Positions 61,814 to 64,000 of a DNA stretch of 64,000 bases are shown one piece after another (position 1 is the first letter of the stretch; each line of letters opens with the position of its first letter). A program made the position numbers and the translations under genes. The notes under the pieces were generated by a model. The model made no database searches. It saw only the letters and a program-made list of their open reading frames with translations, and was not told where the DNA came from. The DNA comes from Pseudomonas sp. SLFW. Lineage in GTDB: Bacteria > Pseudomonadota > Gammaproteobacteria > Pseudomonadales > Pseudomonadaceae. The DNA lies in contig NZ_JAAAKW010000009.1 in assembly GCF_009905615.1 (NCBI RefSeq), positions 124,001 through 188,000 of the forward strand, in the 5' to 3' direction.

Positions 61814-64000
61814 CTACAAAGCAGCGGTTATCGTTCCGTCAGGGTGAAAAATCTTTGCTCCCGCTTCTCTGAATGAAGTCTTCCAGGCCTTGAAAGGATT
61901 GCCCGTCGCTCGCAAACGTTCGAGGTAGGGCACTGCTTCCAGCGGAGTATTGGCCACATTGCCTCCGAGCTGAAGGTTGGCGAAACCTTTGACGAACGTC
62001 TTTTCAGTGAACCCTTTAACGGGGCGCCCCAGCTCCTTGGCAATCTCCAGTGCTGCTCCGTTCTTGCCGCCCCAGCACGACAGCAGTACGAAGGTTTCGT
62101 CCGCTGGATAATTCAGCGCTTTCAGCCTTGGCGCGATGAAATCCCTGGCAATGTCCGCTGCCCTTGCGACCTTGCCATCAGGCCCCATCAACAGCGCGCG
62201 GAGTGGGTCCCCATGGGTAAGCAATGCCGCTTGGTTCGTTCCTCGGTAGGTTTCGATGAATCCCACGTCCACGGCCCGGGATGTGCCCTGATAGATCACT
62301 TCGCTGTTGCCGAGCCGACCGGGTTTGGGGGACCAGTTGGTTTTAAGGTCCATCGCCCGTTGCTGCGCGCCCGCATTTCGCAAACTGTGCATCTTCAGGC
62401 CTATCCCTGCGCCAGCCAGACCGGTGACCAGCGAGATGCCCCCCAGAATCCCTGCCGCCGATCCCCCATGCCCACTGATTTCCAGCGCGAGGCTCGCGAC
62501 GCCGGTGGTGAGGGACACGACATCCAGTGTCGCAGCGGCAAGGCAGGCGATCTGTGCAGTCGACAGCGTCGAGGTCGCGCTGAATAACGCACCCGCAATC
62601 GGCAGCGCTGCCTGAAGACCGGGAATGAGTGCTATCGCCGAGAGGGCAAGACCCGCCCCCGCCAGTGCATAACTCACCCAGCTGTGTCCGTCGGGATCGA
62701 CACGATTGACCGGATCGCCGGCACAGTAGGCATAGGGGTTGATCCCACCCGCACCGAAGGGGCTTTCGCTGTCCGGCGCCAGGAAACACATCAGCACTGG
62801 ATCGTACGGGCGGTGCCCGCCGGGGATGTACCAGCCGGTCAGCGGCTCGCGTCGTTCTCCCGCAAAACCGAACGGCACTTGCGCTGCATCCAGGGCTTGA
62901 GCACCGTGCGCGGTGTACCCAAGGGTTCGAATGGCACTGTCGGCTTCCATGCGCACGGTGCCCTGACCGTCGGTGCCGAGAAGGGTGGTCTTGCGCATTC
63001 CTTCGGTGACCTTGTTCACCGCGAACAACGAGTGGTCGTCGCCAATGAGCTGCAGGCTGTCTTCACCCGTCTGTTCATGCGTGAGCTGGTCGGCGCTGAA
63101 GAAGCTGCGGGTCAACGTATCGTCAATCTGCCGGTCAACCAGTCGCCCTCGGGGATCGTAACGATAGGCACAGGCGCGGCCTTCGTGGCTCACTTCAGTC
63201 AGGCGGCCCTGGGTGTCCCATTTCATGCTGCGACCCAGGCTGTCGCCAATGACCCGGCCACAATCGTCATACGTCAGCGTGACCGAGGATGGCCAGGATT
63301 CATGAGTGTGTGTGACGCTCACCAATTTCGTCGGATCACCTTCGGCGTAGCTGAAGACGGCTTCATCCTGGGTGTCGTCGGCAAACGTGTTGAGCACCGT
63401 TTCGTAGCCATTCAGCACATTGAAGGTGAAGACCTGCTCGACAATCCGGTTGCCATAGGGATCTTGGGGGGCCGCTTGCGCATTGGCGGTGTATTGCACC
63501 AGCCGGTCACGGTTATCGTATTCGAACGTTTCTTCCCCGACGTGCTCGCCGTCGTTCCACGTGCGCGAGATGACTTGGTCCCGTGCCGAATAGCCCAGCG
63601 TCTGAGTCACGGCACGAGGTGCACCGTCTTCAGCGTCAGGGTCGGGGGTGATGGCGAACGTCCGGGTGCGTTCCCGTCCGAGCGTGTCGTAAGTGATGGA
63701 AGTGGTCAGGGTGCGCGCGCTGTCAGGGTCCGAAACCTCGACACTGATCAGACGAGAGAGTCCGTCGTAGGCGTAGCGCGTTTCGATGCTGCCCACGCGG
63801 GTCAGCTTCACACGACCAGCCTCATCGAATTCGCGTCGATGAGTGATGCCCTGTGCGTCGTCAAAACCTTGCAGCAGGCCCGCGACTGAATATTTCCAGT
63901 GGGTGGTGTGGGTGGTGTCGTCGACGACCCACTCATCGCTCAAGGCTTGCCCTGACGGGGTATAAGCGAACGACTGAATGCCCCGTTCTCCGCTGGCGCT
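61814..64000 (-). CDS. RHS-repeat toxin, C-terminal part (runs off the window)
   Basis: The reading frame is open to base 64000 with no start, so the gene begins outside the window; about 728 C-terminal residues are present. RHS repeats and the core DPVLMCFLAPDSESPFG ... NPYAYCAGDPVNRVDPDGHSW are followed by a hydrophobic segment rich in Ala/Leu (ALAGAGLALSAIALIPGLQA and beyond). The tip has a His-Gly (ALLTHGDPLR) and, about 45 residues on, Cys (FVLLSCWGGKNGAALEIAKE). It is homologous to, but clearly diverged from, the next module downstream. It ends in TAG 61816-61814. The likely role is a Tc-type or other RHS toxin; whether it partners the TcB gene is unproven. Confidence 0.82.
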   Translation of the reverse strand, partial: SASGERGIQSFAYTPSGQALSDEWVVDDTTHTTHWKYSVAGLLQGFDDAQGITHRREFDEAGRVKLTRVGSIETRYAYDGLSRLISVEVSDPDSARTLTTSITYDTLGRERTRTFAITPDPDAEDGAPRAVTQTLGYSARDQVISRTWNDGEHVGEETFEYDNRDRLVQYTANAQAAPQDPYGNRIVEQVFTFNVLNGYETVLNTFADDTQDEAVFSYAEGDPTKLVSVTHTHESWPSSVTLTYDDCGRVIGDSLGRSMKWDTQGRLTEVSHEGRACAYRYDPRGRLVDRQIDDTLTRSFFSADQLTHEQTGEDSLQLIGDDHSLFAVNKVTEGMRKTTLLGTDGQGTVRMEADSAIRTLGYTAHGAQALDAAQVPFGFAGERREPLTGWYIPGGHRPYDPVLMCFLAPDSESPFGAGGINPYAYCAGDPVNRVDPDGHSWVSYALAGAGLALSAIALIPGLQAALPIAGALFSATSTLSTAQIACLAAATLDVVSLTTGVASLALEISGHGGSAAGILGGISLVTGLAGAGIGLKMHSLRNAGAQQRAMDLKTNWSPKPGRLGNSEVIYQGTSRAVDVGFIETYRGTNQAALLTHGDPLRALLMGPDGKVARAADIARDFIAPRLKALNYPADETFVLLSCWGGKNGAALEIAKELGRPVKGFTEKTFVKGFANLQLGGNVANTPLEAVPYLERLRATGNPFKAWKTSFREAGAKIFHPDGTITAAL

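Overview
The window is a 64 kb chromosomal segment of a fluorescent-type Pseudomonas (P. syringae / P. fluorescens lineage). The evidence is high GC, Pseudomonas-typical proteins throughout (ColRS, MexVW, XenB/PyeRM, BifA, OlsBA) and many intergenic palindromic repeats of the Pseudomonas REP/REPIN kind. As I recall the P. aeruginosa PAO1 map, most of the gene order matches one block there, from secA and argJ through yajQ, ampG, groESL, colRS, mexVW, icmP, bifA, sodB and xenB to olsBA and class I fumarase. The last ~15 kb departs from that backbone.

Layout. 1-8.5 kb: 3' part of secA, argJ, a MutT/ThiE-like fusion, a corrinoid adenosyltransferase coupled to a membrane histidine kinase, and a ketopantoate-reductase-like gene. 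8.8-17.5 kb: yajQ, a small MscS channel, ampG, an MGMT-like gene divergent from a DUF481 outer-membrane protein, a HugZ-type haem protein behind a Fur-like palindrome, fxsA and groES-groEL behind a heat-shock-like promoter. 17.6-22.4 kb: an envelope module of a PAP2 phosphatase, colR-colS, a methyltransferase, a WapQ-like kinase and a small exported protein. Two identical ColR-like boxes flank colRS and point outward. 22.4-26.7 kb: mexV-mexW efflux genes. 26.9-32.8 kb: a periplasmic iron-related cluster (DUF1513, imelysin lipoprotein, di-haem DUF1111 protein, IcmP) that contains an AP2-like DNA-binding gene. 33-45.3 kb: bifA, sodB, lysE/argO divergent from iciA/argP, an epimerase, a coiled-coil membrane protein, the pyeR-pyeM-xenB unit, an AcpH-like phosphodiesterase and the ornithine-lipid genes olsB-olsA. 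45.6-48.9 kb: a serine hydrolase, a small membrane protein, a YceI protein and a phospholipase D-family synthase.

48.9-64 kb is an accessory toxin region around a housekeeping fumarase and two small genes. It holds a TccC-like protein, a TcB (SpvB/TcaC-like) protein, and two tandem RHS proteins, the second of which runs off the window. No TcA gene is present. The TccC-like tip reads as an IQ (calmodulin-binding-like) motif followed by a phosphodiester-glycosidase (NAGPA/DUF2233-like) domain. The two tandem RHS tips share a hydrophobic segment and a His-Gly ... Cys pair like that of clan CD (caspase-like) peptidases. No immunity-gene-sized reading frame follows any tip, which fits host-directed Tc toxins better than interbacterial Rhs toxins.

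Nine copies of one ~91 bp REPIN-like element and two copies of a second ~134 bp family occupy gene boundaries between 3 and 46 kb. None was seen in the toxin region.
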